A model generated the notes under the pieces. That model had not been told where the DNA came from. It ran no database searches and saw only the letters and a list, made by a program, of their open reading frames with translations. Source: Hippasteria phrygiana (taxonomy: Eukaryota > Echinodermata > Asteroidea > Valvatida > Goniasteridae). Taken from it: DNA of 64,000 nucleotides. Position numbers and translations under genes: made by a program. Shown here piece by piece: positions 52,319 through 64,000 of the stretch (its first letter is position 1; each line of letters starts with the position of its first letter). Location of the stretch: NCBI GenBank assembly GCA_037893225.1, contig JAZGUH010000143.1:1-64000 (forward strand), read 5' to 3'.

Positions 52319-52453
52319 TCATGGTAGTAGCAGATGTATGATGTCTTCGATAGGCAGCGCCCATACGTCATCCTGCTCCGGCCACACGAATTGGCCCGGG
52401 CTTACTTGTTTCATATATTTGACCCTCAGCGATGCTCCGTTAATAGCAAGTAT
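52319..52453 (-). CDS. Candidate terminal exon, unidentified gene
   Basis: On the minus strand an acceptor CTTTGTTTTTCAG precedes 52453. The frame then reads 44 residues to a TGA: ILAINGASLRVKYMKQVSPG, then QFVWPEQDDVWALPIEDIIH and LLLP. A Trp-Pro-acidic cluster near the C-terminus is suggestive of real coding sequence, and TTTTATT on the plus strand at about 52055 and 52077 gives AATAAAA signals downstream. I do not recognise the family. Both a host gene and a transposon-derived gene are possible. Confidence 0.4.
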   Translation of the reverse strand: MLAINGASLRVKYMKQVSPGQFVWPEQDDVWALPIEDIIHLLLP

Positions 52454-54679
52454 CTGAAAAACAAAGAAGGATTTGGCAAGGTTTTATGCATCTGAAAATA
52501 CGTAAATTTCACACAATTTGCAACCCTCAATGCCATGTCTCTTTAATACATCAGAACAATAAGAGATCGTGCACGTAATTAGGAAAAAATTGGACATCTA
52601 TTGTAAAAAGTTATGGATAGGCCCAAACTGGCCTGGGGTGGAGTTACTCCTCTTCCCCCGAATACGCAAATGAATTATTTTGTATATTTCTTAAAATATC
52701 ACTTTTTATCAAAGTGGCTCCAATTTGTTTTCGCCTTTGAAAATATTTTGAAAAGCGAATGGGTTTATTAAACAAATAACGTTATGCCTAAATACAAAAT
52801 TTAAAATTTCAGGCATGTGGGGGGGGGGGGGGGGGGTTACAAATTAGCTTTTTAGAGAATCGCAAACGTGAGGTTTCGAGTTCGATCCCCAAAGAGTAGA
52901 GGGAACAAAAATTCTTGTTCATTTTCCAATCTGTTTTTCAAAGGGAAAAATAGGCTGAAAAACTCCCATGGATATTAACCAATCACTAAATCAGAGAAAA
53001 CTGCCGGCAAAACATCGTTTCATAAAGTTTTGCCAGTTCCAGGGGGAAATATTTTTGGACGTGGTACCGTAGGCCTACGCCGAGGGCAAACGAAAAAGTG
53101 TGGGAAAGTATTCAGCGTCAACAAGTCCGTTCAAAACTTCCAAACCAGTCCAAAAATTCAGGGGTATTCTGGGTGAAAACAGTGGGTCAAAATATTAAAA
53201 TTACAACGAGCAAAAAGACTCGGACTCGGGGCTATTTCAATTCATTTTTCTTCCCCCCCCCCCCCCCCCTTAATAAAACTCGCCATACGCGTGTACAGTT
53301 TCAATCGCGAACCAACGAAACATTCATTCATAAAAAGCATCAACGGAACGTCCAATTTAGACTGGTTGCCGGTCTATACGCATTCTACATTCCACAAAGA
53401 GCGATGATAATGTGTAGGGACCGGAAGCCAGTCTACGCCCAAAGCCGGGTACCCGATTAGTTGTATGCGCAATTGCTCGAGTACGCGTCTGGGCACCGAT
53501 TGCAGCTGGTATTCCGCACACGTTGTTGGTTTTCAGCCATGCGTGTGTCGCGGTTACAGCCGTTTCGTTCCGTGTGTGTATCGCCCATGGGTCGATAGTC
53601 AATGTACGTTTGTTGTATGAAACCGACGATCTTTTTGCACGTTTTCTTTTGTCATTTACAGCTTAGTAAAATTATCCATATCCCTGCTGTTTATCCCCAA
53701 GATATGTTTGTATCTGTCCAAGCAAGAGAGGGATAATTGGAATGGTCCTAACTTACCGATACGGTCGTAACTTTGTTGGGCATTCGGAAGGTTCGGCGAC
53801 ACAAATCATCGCAGCTCCGCCATGTCTAGAGAAACTTAGCACAGCTGTTTCGTGGTGGCTCATTCTGATTGGTCAGTCATGCAGTTTATATGACGTAATG
53901 GAAAAGACTTTCACGCGTTTTGTTGTACAAAATTGGGGATGGGGTGACGGTCGTAACAAAACGACACACTTTGTTTTTAACATTTTCAAAACTTTGCCGC
54001 AACTTGATCGAATATGGCATGGACATAGAACAGTTTGTCATGTTTTAAGATCAATTTAGACTACCAGATAGGAGAAATTCTTTCACATCAGCCTTACATA
54101 TGTTATAAAATGAGCTATTTCAAATGAGTTAGGATGGCGACACACAGGTTACGGCCGTTACTGGTTTTTTAGATAGATTTTTTTTCCCCATTAAAATTTT
54201 TTTTTCTGTCTGCAAGCGACCGTATTGTTAATTTTATTATGTATATTCAATGAAATTGTAAATTTTCATACAAAGATATCTTCAAAGTGGAAGCAAACCT
54301 AATGAAAAATAGAGCACCAAATATTGGCCCTAAATATTGTCAGAGTTTTGCCATCCTGGGTTTTTTCTTTCGGCCATAAAAAAAACGAGACAAGTTGAAC
54401 ACATTTGATTTTTTTCTGTATTTATTACCAACATATATACAAAGTAAAATAAATCATTTATATATTTAAACTGCTTTTTAATCATACTAAATAAAGCAGA
54501 GAACTGTCTATACCCAAATGTGGCACTTTACCGTGCATTTAGCCATGTACACTATACTACAAAATACTACACAATAATTACATGCCAGTGTAGTACATGT
54601 ATTAAAGAGTACTGCATACTACATGTACACGTACATGTATGTACATGTATATATTTTGTGTACATATGTATGTAGTTAG
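52454..54679. other. Non-coding stretch
   Basis: A G run lies at 52819-52836 and a C run at 53255-53269. GAGTTCGATCCC at 52878 is a possible lone pol III B box. No upstream exon of the 52.3 kb frame can be supported, although this is where it should lie. Confidence 0.35.
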
Positions 54680-54765
54680 TAGGGCTGTCCCGAATATACC
54701 GAATATTTGAATATTCAATTGTCAACCGAATATTCGAATACTTTTTGCCGGTTTGAATATTCAAG
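54680..54765. repeat. hAT-like terminus
   Basis: TAGGGCTGTCCCGAATATAC followed by CGAATATTTGAATATTC palindromic repeats is typical of a hAT end. No matching inverse end is found nearby. Confidence 0.4.
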
Positions 54766-55073
54766 AAAAATCTGTGACCCGCTCCAGAAAAAGGTGATAT
54801 AAGTCGCGCTATGCATGGCCCTTTCAACGTTAAGAGAGTGAAATTTTTCCTCAAAATTCATTTTTTGTTTTTGTCTTTAATGACATCTTAAAGGCAGTGT
54901 ACATGATTGGTCATTGTTGCAATTTTCAGAAATGGGCGGATTTGGGAGTTAGTATTTTATAGGAAATATCGTTCCACTGACCTGTTCAAAGTTTTGCATT
55001 GTTGGATGGCGAAAAAAATGAGAAAAACGACGCTCGTTTTTAACCGTAGGGCGGATGATAGCCTTTAGTCAAG

Positions 55074-55165
55074 GCGTGCGTGGCTATGGGCGCGTGACGC
55101 GCCCCGGATATGCCATGGCATCATCATGTCCGGGGCGCGCCACTTGTCCGGGTAGCCACGCGCGC
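55074..55165. repeat. GC-rich long hairpin
   Basis: GCGTGCGTGGCTA pairs with TAGCCACGCGCGC at the base, and GACGCGCCCCGGA pairs with TCCGGGGCGCGCC near the tip, with TATGCCATGGCATCAT in the loop. It is far more GC-rich than its surroundings. Confidence 0.7.
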
Positions 55166-58100
55166 TTTTACTAACTGCTACAGAGCATATACAGAACGAT
55201 ATACATTTTCACTTTTTTTGACAACGACATCAGCACACCTGGTGCCATCATTTCACAGGATGATTGAGACTACTATTAACTTACAGTCTACATGTACATA
55301 TGTACATGTACATGTACATGTACATGTAGTAAGGTATATCGTAGTAATTCAGTTAAAAATAAAATTTGGAGGATTACCAATCGTGTACACTACATTTAAA
55401 TATCTAAAGTTTCAGGTTTGGTGCACAACAATGTTGATTTCAGTGAATAAAGTGAAAAAATAGCCTGTTTAGAGTGCATTGTTCCATTGCATTGTATTAG
55501 AACTACAATGTACAAATGTAGCTATTTCCAAGCCTGTTTTCTCTGTTGTGCAATTTGAACTCTGTAGAACTAATTAATATGCAAAAACACCATATCTCCA
55601 GAACGAAAAGGGCTTTGGAGCTCTATCTTGTACCAAATGAAAGCTTACAATGCGGGCTTTCCAAACATGTATACATACAACTAATTTTTCATATTTTGCG
55701 ACATAATATACCTTTTTTCCAGAGCGAGTAAATATGCAAGTACAGATACGACTCTGATGCTATTTTAATAGAAAAGGTACAGCACTTACATGTAAGCTGC
55801 ATTTTTGTCGACGGTATTTTTTTGTGGACAGAGGCAGGCCTCAACCTTAAGCTTTAGAGGGGCAAGGCCACTTGGCCTCAAAGGCTCCCCCCCCCCCCCA
55901 AAAAAAAGGGGCCGGAGGCCAACTGAAAGGGCACCAAGGCCATTTTCAAAATTGTAATTTTTTTTATGACTTAATGCACTTTCCTTTATGTATGGTATTT
56001 GACTTTTCAACCCGTATATTGTTATTGTTACGACTGTTCACATGCAATGACACCGCTTGAATAGTTGTAAAAATAAAGTAAAAATAAAGAATATCAAGAT
56101 ACTTGTACCATTTGGTGTGTCTTTAATTACTTTTCATGATGCAACACTGTACAAATGAAGTTGTAAAAATATTTGTTACTGGATTTTTTTGTAGCACAGG
56201 CCAGCATTGCAAGTTATTAGCTCCCCCTGTTGTTACCCTCTCCCCCTGTTTTCACCTAATCCCCTATGTTTTTTTAAAATTCCCCCACCCCCTATTAAAT
56301 TAAATTCCCCACCTGTTCATCTGGAAAAAATCAATCCACTAGCCCAACCCCCCACTCTTCCGCACTGCACCCACCCACACTGAGCGAAATCTGCTCCTCT
56401 GAAAAATTCCAGAATATAAAATTCTTGGGAAAAAGAATCATTTAGAAAAAAAATATGAATCCCCCAATGATTTTTTAATTCCCCCACCCCTTATTAAATA
56501 GAATCAGGCATGAGAACGCAAAATCACAAAAGTCTGAAAACTTAAGAAACACCAAGAATATGTTAATTTTGAAGCATTTCGGTAGCCTCCACACAAAACA
56601 TGTGTTGTGCACAACTTACTCCAAAACTCCCAATACCATTGCCTGAAAAAACACTATGGTATTCTTTGGATTTTTGACTGACACAAAAATCGTTTTAGAC
56701 AACATCTATTTCAATCAAACACCAAACCAAATTGTAAAAACGTAATTAAAATTTTAACAATGGTGCATCGCAAGACATCATCTATTAGATATTATCACGC
56801 TGAAATCCTTTATTTGCAAATTATGTAGCCGTGCAAAATTAACCCGGAATACTTCTTACTGCGGGTATGTCATATATAAGTACATCGAAAAAATCATGTT
56901 TCTAAATCACTGTGTGCAAACTAAACTCCTCTTTTGAACGTCTTACGCATGCGCATCTTTGGGATAGCCTTTTTTCAAGGCACGGGTTTGTGCAGTGATC
57001 CCTTGCATACACGTTGCTTACAGTTATAATAATTCTTTGAGACTTGACCAGAGGTTATGTACTAAAGATTACACTGAGAGTACATGTACTTTGCCTTAAA
57101 ATGACAAAAGATCACCCAGTACGCCAGAATGCTAAATATTCGGAGTATGGTCAACAACATCTGCTTCAAATACATACTTATGTGAAGACTTTAGGCGCAT
57201 AAGTCGCTAAACGCCAACCTAAAAAATGTTTGATTATTGTATACTAGGCACTGAGAGCTTTCACTTGATATCGTTATCTCATTTTTCATAGAAGTGGCGT
57301 TTAACAGCTTTTGCGCATGAAGTCTTCATGTACATTGTACTTGTACATATGTACATGTACAGTACTCTTATCAGCTTGGAGCTTTTACTTTAAACATACA
57401 TTGTACCTGAATCATGTGATTGTTGTAAGCAAGGGCATACAAACAGACTTTACACATTATTACATGTACACGTAGTTTCATTTCTTCTGTTTCAATCTTT
57501 CATTTCGCTACATCAATTCAAATGAACTGATAACACAACTGAGTGAGAGCCCGACATACACAATAAACAGCAGATCGAGTTGTTTCTTTTTCAGCAGAAA
57601 GACTCATCATGAGGAAGCAGGAAGACTCTTGGGGAAGCTAATAAACATTACATTTTTCTTATAATTCAAATTTCTAGTGGTCAGGCACTGGTATGGAGAG
57701 TCCAGCGTAAGTGGGGATGGGGGTCGATGTGTGGGGGAGTGAAGAGGGGGATGGTGAAGAAGTACCAGTGCCAACAAATACAGCTTTACTTCAGCTACAT
57801 GTACAATGTATTCCTCGTTTCTTTTAATTTTGCACGCGTTCCTTTACAACAAAAGGCCCGTCACGGTCTGTGCACCGCTATATTCTCCTGTGGCACTAAA
57901 AGTATGCAAAGAAAAATGTGTCCAATCATCACTACAGGAATGGCCCAAAAATACGGGCACCATATGGACGGGGGAAAAGTAGACCTTGGCAACACCGCCA
58001 TCGGGAAAATGATTATATTTCCCAATTTTTCCAGATGGTTTGGAAGACACGAAGACCCCAAATTTCCGTCAAAATAAATGCATAAATGAATAAGACAAGG

Positions 58101-59739
58101 GATAAATATGTGTCACTTTTGCCATGGGAAAAAATAATAAAACAAAACAAAAACTACACATGCCTAAAATAGTTTAGAAATTTCACTCTTTTTCTCCTCA
58201 TTACACATCGGAAATCTGTATCCAAAAGAGTTTTGTAAACTAACTAACGTATTTTGTTTTTACTGTGTCGATGTTTGTGAGCAGTGATGTTAATACTTCA
58301 TTGCAATCTACCCCGGGTACATTCTTTTTCAATGGGAGGGTTTCGGGTAAAATAAGAACTGAAGGGATTTTTGCCCTTGCAAAACTTACGCTGATTCCAG
58401 TCTAGGGTTGTTGATGCAGCCCATTGTTCCCTCTAAAAATAAAATTTTTGTTTCTCAAGTTACAGTTAAATTTAAAGTAATGCCAGCTTCGCTTAGTTGT
58501 TTTTTTGCGTGCCGTACAGTGTATAGTATATATTTTCATTGGTCAATTGGTTCCATGTTGCGCCTCCCAATTGAGCTGGGCGCGTGCAACAAATTTCAGT
58601 GCAATTCTTTCTCCACGGGCTCCCCTTGATTGTTGGGGCATAAAGGTATTTTAAATTTATGTGCCCCTTATCCGGTGTTGGTACAGACTGAGAGGGGAGA
58701 GGGTTTGACATTGTGTATTCTATCCAGCATTGTTTTGAGAGGATGACAATTCGAACAATGGGAATAACATTTTATTCGATCCTGAATCTGTCTTCAAAAT
58801 ATGGCGTAATTTTACTTTTTAGGTGGGGGTTCAGGGCAGGCCTACACTGTCGATTGTTTCAAACCAGTTTCCAGAACAGTTAATTGTATTATATTTGTCG
58901 AAATATTCTTGAGAAAATGTAGTTGACAAAAATTACATTTGTAGCACTATCGTAAATATCGCAATTCTTCTGTTCTGTTGTCATGGTAATTATGTTGCCT
59001 GGGAACGGCGAGTTACTGCTCTGTCTGATTGCATGTACATGTACATGTACTGTACATGTACTGTACCTGCACGTTGAAAATTCCTCAGATGACTCTAAGA
59101 CTTGCAACACGTGCTGCGGCTGTTTCAGTTTCAGGTCAAGTTGGTGTAAGACATTTAAGGAAGGTACATGTATACATGTGTTTGTAGGGATGAACGTCAC
59201 TGGACAAAAACCTACATGCTATCAATGCACGTTATTCACAAATTTCATTGAGCACATCGTAAGTTTCTCTGGTTATGGTTTGTAACTTTTGTTATATATG
59301 CAGAAATTTTATGTGATGCATCAAATAGCCTTAGAGCAACCAAACAAGAAAGCAATGAACTCGTATCATGCACCAAGAGCGTGCACCTCATTGTACATGT
59401 ACATGTTCTGGGCCGGCCGGCCCCATGCGCTGTGCGTATGCACTGCGCTAGATGCATAAAGCACATACATTTGTACAGTGTGGGGCTGCTCATGCTGTGC
59501 TGGCCGCACGCAGTGTACATGTACGGTCATGCTACCGGGTACTACATTAACTCTTCGTGCGTGGTGCGATACATGTACATGAACAGCGCGCGGTGTATGT
59601 AGGAGATTGATGGCACCACGGACCGGACCGACTGTTAAATGTGTACATAAGTATGCCTTCTCAATCTCTCCCGTTTCCTAGCTTGTGCCTATGAATTTGC
59701 AGGCGGATTTTGCGCTCTATACATGTAGTTGCAAACAAT
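55166..59739. other. Non-coding stretch with dispersed repeats
   Basis: 55828-55945 is a second copy of the GGCACCAAGGCC repeat seen at 28690. TACATG clusters occur at 55291-55327, 57330-57360 and 59033-59064. A 116-codon frame at 57727-58077 is not recognised and lacks splice or codon support. Confidence 0.4.
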
Positions 59740-60500
59740 GCTGCACCGTTACGATGCAATGCAATACGGTTTTCCGGTGCTCGTCTCCGGAGAACACCTT
59801 TGGCACTGGGGGGAAGAGCGGACATTCCAACAGCACAAGAAGCAATCAGACGCGATCCTGGATTGGTCGTCCCGTGCAGTCGCTGCACGATCCACCAATC
59901 CCCGACCGTGATTTGGTCGAGCAGTGTAGCTCTCGCGCGCTTTCTGCCACTTTTCCGCTTTCCTTCGCTGAGCGTACATATAACCAAAAAACACTCCTAA
60001 ACTTTCTGCAAAAATTTCGTCACTAAACTTCGTTCACGACAATCCAGCGAGGGGAGAGAGAGAGGCCGTTATCGGAAGACCCAAGAGGACGGCGGGCGGC
60101 GTGAAAAACGTCTTCCTTCGAGTCAATTCTGGGCCCAGACCATGGACGCTTCATGCTCTCCTCAAACCTTATCATGGGGCTGGGCTGACGTACACCACCG
60201 TACCCAGCGCCGATGCGTTGGATACATACATGCAGCCGGCCGGCCGACAGCCGCAGTGAACAGCGCCCTCTCGCGCCGGCACCTACAATGTACGGCTATG
60301 CCCGATGCGCTATGCATGCTCCAGACGCTGCTGCCACACCGAGCGCAACCAAGACAGCCGCCATTAATTAACATCGACGCTTTCCCCCTCCTGGTTCGAT
60401 CTCGAGGGCCCGCTGTGCAGCAGCCCTTCCTGTCACCAGCCAGCGAGAGCGGGTTAACAGCCACCACGAGCCGCAGACCGAGTGCCACAAACCCCTGTTC
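59740..60500. promoter_or_regulatory. GC/CpG-rich promoter-like stretch
   Basis: A CpG-rich island in AT-rich surroundings, with GATTGGTCG (59860) and CCACCAATC (59890) as opposed CCAAT-type boxes, then GCGCGC and GGCGGGCGGCG. Several overlapping frames are open, none recognisable. Transcription direction is unknown. Confidence 0.22.
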
Positions 60501-63500
60501 AGTGTGGCTCGAGGCAGCTTTACCATGCGGCATGCACGGGGCCATCATTCATAGGCCTACGCGTGCCGGCACCTATACACCCGCCACCCCGGTTCAAGCA
60601 CAGCATCTCCCCTGATCTTGCTGATAACGCACCCCAACGGCTGGACTGCCAATATACTTTCAAGACCAAGTTCCATCACGGTCCATCATCACCCCACTAC
60701 CAACTTACACATGTTACAGCCTGGCTTGAAAAATGCCAGCTATAAATGGGAACCCATGGCCATGCACCCTGCCTGCACTACCCCAGCCTGCATCGACCTC
60801 TGACCCGTCTTCAGCCCAACTGGGACAGCCCGATATGTGTTCCAGCCCCCATTCGTGAGGTCAGACATCCCGGAACTTCGCCGGAACTTTGCTATGCTAT
60901 GGTGTTACTGTTTTAGCATGCATCTTGACACTTGAGGGGAAAACATCTTAACTTTATAACAAACACATCGTCCGCCATGCAGCCTAATTAGAGGATGAAG
61001 AATTCACTCCGGGTGAGTTTATTGTCCCCGTGTACACTATTCCCAAATTTCCCCAACAAGCCCCAGCATTGCCACTGGCCAATCAGATCAAACTCAACTT
61101 TAATTCCACCGATCGGAGGCTGACGATTCCATACAGTTAAAATAGATCATGACACGCATTGCTATTTGAGTGTCTTGGTGGCATCATTCAGTCTTAACAT
61201 CGTTTAATGTTACATGTAATGGAAAAACCGGCCGGCAAATTATGGCAAGAGTACGTAGGCCTATGCGAGCATAGTGATTTTCATTTTGTACAATTAAGAA
61301 CTCAAATGCCAGGATCTGCAATGGGCCTGTCCGACATGTTGTTGTCAACACCAAAAGCTGGCAGCTGATTGCTACCACACACATGTTCGCAGCTTAGGGC
61401 AATTTCCGGAACAGGTGGGAATCTTGGGGCATTGGCGACTCTGGACCGATTAATTATCAGAAATACTCGGACCATTTGGCCTGGGCTCTAGTTTACAGAT
61501 TAATCTAACCAATTAAATAATTAAATAAATACGAAAAACCTGCCTCTATTGGCATTTCGATTGAGGATTCGGGCCATCACACAGGCAGATTTTGGCACCC
61601 ATTGCGACCTTTTCTTGTTATAGACAGCATGCCACATGAAAGCCATGGTTTTCTGCCCTTGCGTTATGTGGAATTTGGTCAAAATTTTCAGATAGCTGCT
61701 ATTTCTTAATACTTGAGTGAGCCACGATCATGAAATTTTGGAATATAGGACTAACCTATCATGATCACTGAACCCTCATTTTATTTCATGTCCTGTTGTA
61801 GTTATATCAAAGAATTGAAGCAATTTCAAACTTCAATGAGTCCGCTATATCGTATCCAAACCTTCGGGTACACTGTCACGCCGGGAATTAAGGCAAAGAT
61901 AGTGAACAGCGAATTCATAGAGCGTGCCCCCTGCTGGACCATCCGGCACCAAGCGCCCAACATCCATCCTTGCCTTTACCATGGATAGGTCGGGCCAACG
62001 GTGCATAATGATCACAATGGAGAAATCAATTAACGTCCATCCTCTCCGGGACAGATGCATCCTTAGTCTTCGCTCCTGTCTTTCGGGGGGAACTCCCTTC
62101 ACGTTCACAGGAATGGTTAACATATTCTGTTTATTATAAAAAAAAAATAATAATAATTAAATAAAAATAGAAAATGTTTGCTGCCTATGAAGCCTACATG
62201 TAGTAAAGGCTGCGCAAGGGTGTTGGGTAGGCCCTCTCACAGCATCCCACTACCAACCACGGTATTTCCCCCATACATGTAGGCCTTGTCCCCGTATAGG
62301 CCAAAAACTCCGGCAACCACTTATAAGATCCCTATTCCCCTGTCGTGCAGTTGCCCCTAGGCGAGCCCTCCCTGGGCGGCCGATTGGCGCTACCTGAGGC
62401 GTATTGCAACCCGGGCACCGCATTAGGCTTACGGGACGCAATTAAATAATTTATTATGTCAGTGGTTCGACTATCACCGAGGAAAATGTGGGCAGATACA
62501 TTGAACAAAGCTGGTCAGGTATCTACCCCCCCACGACTGGGATCGGAATATCCACTGGACTGAGTCCAGTGATTAGCGTCGGTCTAGTGAACTCTTGACC
62601 GAACAGGGCCGGCGATCTAGTGCATTGCTATCACTAATGTCCATTTCTTTTCTAAATCTGGTGAACTGGGAAAGTCGATAAAAAATATTAAACAAAAAAA
62701 TAATAATAACAATAATAATAATAAATAAATAAATATATATAAAAAAAAAAAATAAAAAAAAAAAAATCTACACAGCACACTCAATTAATACACGGTACTT
62801 TCATTTTACCATTGGTCTTGTGAAACTTACTTTCTGATCGAGCAACATTTTGCACTACTAACCCAGCTGTCTAGTAGATTTTACCTGAATTCCGTCCCCT
62901 GCATCATACTTGGTTCGATGGTGACATTCTCTGAGCCGTGCATGTAGGTTAGGTTTTCCATTTATGGGGTGAGCCTGCAGTTTTGCATTCCCAGAGGAAT
63001 TCGGCCTGCACCATGCCCCCGTGTGCATGGTCTCCCGCTACCTCCTTCGTGCCCCCCTGCTCATTCACGCAGACGGGTACACCAAAAACATTCTGGTTCG
63101 ATAAATGCTACACAATCCCTCATAGGGACCTGGCATCCCTACCCCAGGCTTTAGTCTCCACAGCATATATCAGGGCAGCCACCTTTGCTGCACCAAACGG
63201 TATTTCAGTACCAAAGCTCCAGCTGTTATTCTATGTATTTGTCTAGACAAAGCCCCCCCCCCCCCATCTCTGCTTTCTCCCCTTTACGCTCTCTTTCTGT
63301 TTGCCTAACCCCACAGGTACAACTCGCAAGTGGGCAGTCTGCGACAGCATTGGCCTTTGGACCAGCGACAAGGCACCAGACTTTCAAAGGGGCTACTCAC
63401 ATGGTGGAGAGCAAGGTTGTGTGAATCGCGTCTTGACCCCTTCCACCGGTGCAACTCCAACCAGACAAATCTTCTCACACCACTTACAACAATTCGTGAA

Positions 63501-63509
63501 ACATGACAA
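60501..63509. other. Non-coding stretch with low-complexity AT tract
   Basis: No gene is supported. An AT-only microsatellite (TAATAATA / AAATAAAA) lies at 62691-62766 and a poly-C run at 63250-63264. Confidence 0.4.
61924..61937 (-). promoter_or_regulatory. CTCF-type core motif
   Basis: On the minus strand CCAGCAGGGGGCAC matches the bilaterian CTCF core (CCASYAGRKGGCRS) at all 14 positions. A single motif is suggestive only; occupancy is unknown. Confidence 0.35.
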
Positions 63510-63689
63510 ACGGCACTGAATTTTACCTTCGCCAAAAAGAATGCTACGTTGTGAGTGGTGCCAGTATATGGAATAATTCTGCCTGAACAATTAAGAACTA
63601 TGAACTCCTTGGGTACTTTTAGATCAGAGCTACGTAAAGCCATCCATAAGCGATATTTCTGCCATTACGCTGTTCTGCGGAGTTGTTAA
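63510..63689 (+). pseudogene. 3' end of a LINE reverse transcriptase frame
   Basis: One frame gives LNFTFAKKNATL, a second SGASIWN, then after a frameshift LPEQLRTMNSLGTFRSELRK and AIHKRYF to a stop at 63689. The pattern G..IWN.LP..LR...SL..F...L is the C-terminal tail of Jockey/CR1-like LINE polyproteins. 5'-truncated and broken. Confidence 0.6.
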
Positions 63690-64000
63690 CTCGGCTGCCA
63701 CAATACTCTGGAGCCGGATGGGAATTTCCCCTTGTTTTTCCCCGAAGAAGGGTTTTTCGCGGGTTTTTCGCCCATCCCGTAAATCAGCAATAGGCTTCTA
63801 CGAGAGAGTTTAAAAGTTAACCGTAAATGGAGTTATCGGTGTAAATATTCCAGTATTTGGTTATATATTCTGTATGCATGTGTAAATATTCAGTTTTAAC
63901 TCTAAACATGCAGGGCCCAATGGCAACCAGTTTTAAACTGCTTGGGCACACCCTGGGTATGAAATTGTAGTTTTACGCCTAGTTTGCAGCTGCAGTCCCC
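63690..64000. other. Sequence downstream of the LINE tail
   Basis: Probably the LINE 3' untranslated region at first (GGTTTTTCGCGGGTTTTTCG near 63749), then unassigned sequence to the window end. Confidence 0.35.

Noticed and set aside
57727..58077. 116-codon frame
   Set aside because: No recognised motif, no splice evidence and no relation to neighbours.
59660..60745. Several overlapping frames of 80-157 codons on both strands
   Set aside because: GC-rich sequence has few stops. None of the peptides is recognisable, so I treat the region only as a possible promoter.

Overview
The window is metazoan nuclear DNA. It has GT-AG splice sites, tRNA-derived SINEs, DIRS-type, Penelope-like and hAT transposons, LINE tails, long homopolymer C/G tracts, and many copies of the palindrome TACATGTA (one array of about 39 tandem units). 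This looks like a marine invertebrate. I cannot name the phylum or species from sequence alone. There is no operon, prophage, CRISPR array or bacterial gene. Almost all long open frames belong to mobile elements or are artefacts of short tandem repeats. Host coding sequence is limited to three weakly supported exons (345-540 minus, 28400-28572 plus, 52319-52453 minus).

Layout, left to right. 0-5 kb: a possible host exon, several fold-back/MITE elements (1458-1629, 2074-2444, 3102-3317 with a relative at 4491-4640) and a tRNA-derived SINE. 5.27-10.02 kb: a hAT element with recognisable terminal inverted repeats. Its gene keeps an N-terminal BED zinc finger and a C-terminal dimerisation exon, but the catalytic core between them is gone. 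10-12 kb: a LINE tail, a SINE and a CGAGTAC-rich hAT-like end. 11.91-17.27 kb: a decayed DIRS retrotransposon. 19.6-21.2 kb: a broken hAT transposase of the TTF zinc-finger type. 21.9-23.9 kb: a nested inverted-repeat structure holding the (GTACAT)n array and a 1.27 kb terminal-inverted-repeat element with a 36-bp perfect palindrome. 27.2-27.6 kb: two SINEs head to head. 29.21-35.27 kb: an apparently complete DIRS element with gag, RT/RNase H/methyltransferase-like and tyrosine recombinase frames plus inverted terminal repeats and the internal complementary region. 38.1-42.2 kb: satellite arrays of 11- and 16-bp units inside an inverted repeat and a direct repeat. 42.18-49.90 kb: two nearly identical 2.83 kb direct repeats around a 2.05 kb centre, read here as a rearranged Penelope-like element. 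Each direct repeat has a fragment of the RT C-terminal region and, 3' of it, a full hammerhead ribozyme fold. 50-64 kb: mostly non-coding, with a possible terminal exon, hAT-like ends, a strong hairpin, a GC-rich promoter-like stretch, a CTCF-type motif and a LINE tail.

How the parts work together. In the DIRS element the internal complementary region (29437-29532) is the reverse complement of the two outer termini joined end to end. That is the guide DIRS elements are thought to use to rebuild termini and form a circle, which the tyrosine recombinase then integrates. In the 42-50 kb element the ribozymes sit where Penelope-like elements carry them, in the repeated ends. The most interesting items are the two hammerhead ribozymes with the composite element around them, the complete DIRS element with its gag-stop-recombinase frame, and the satellite cassette at 40.4-42.2 kb.
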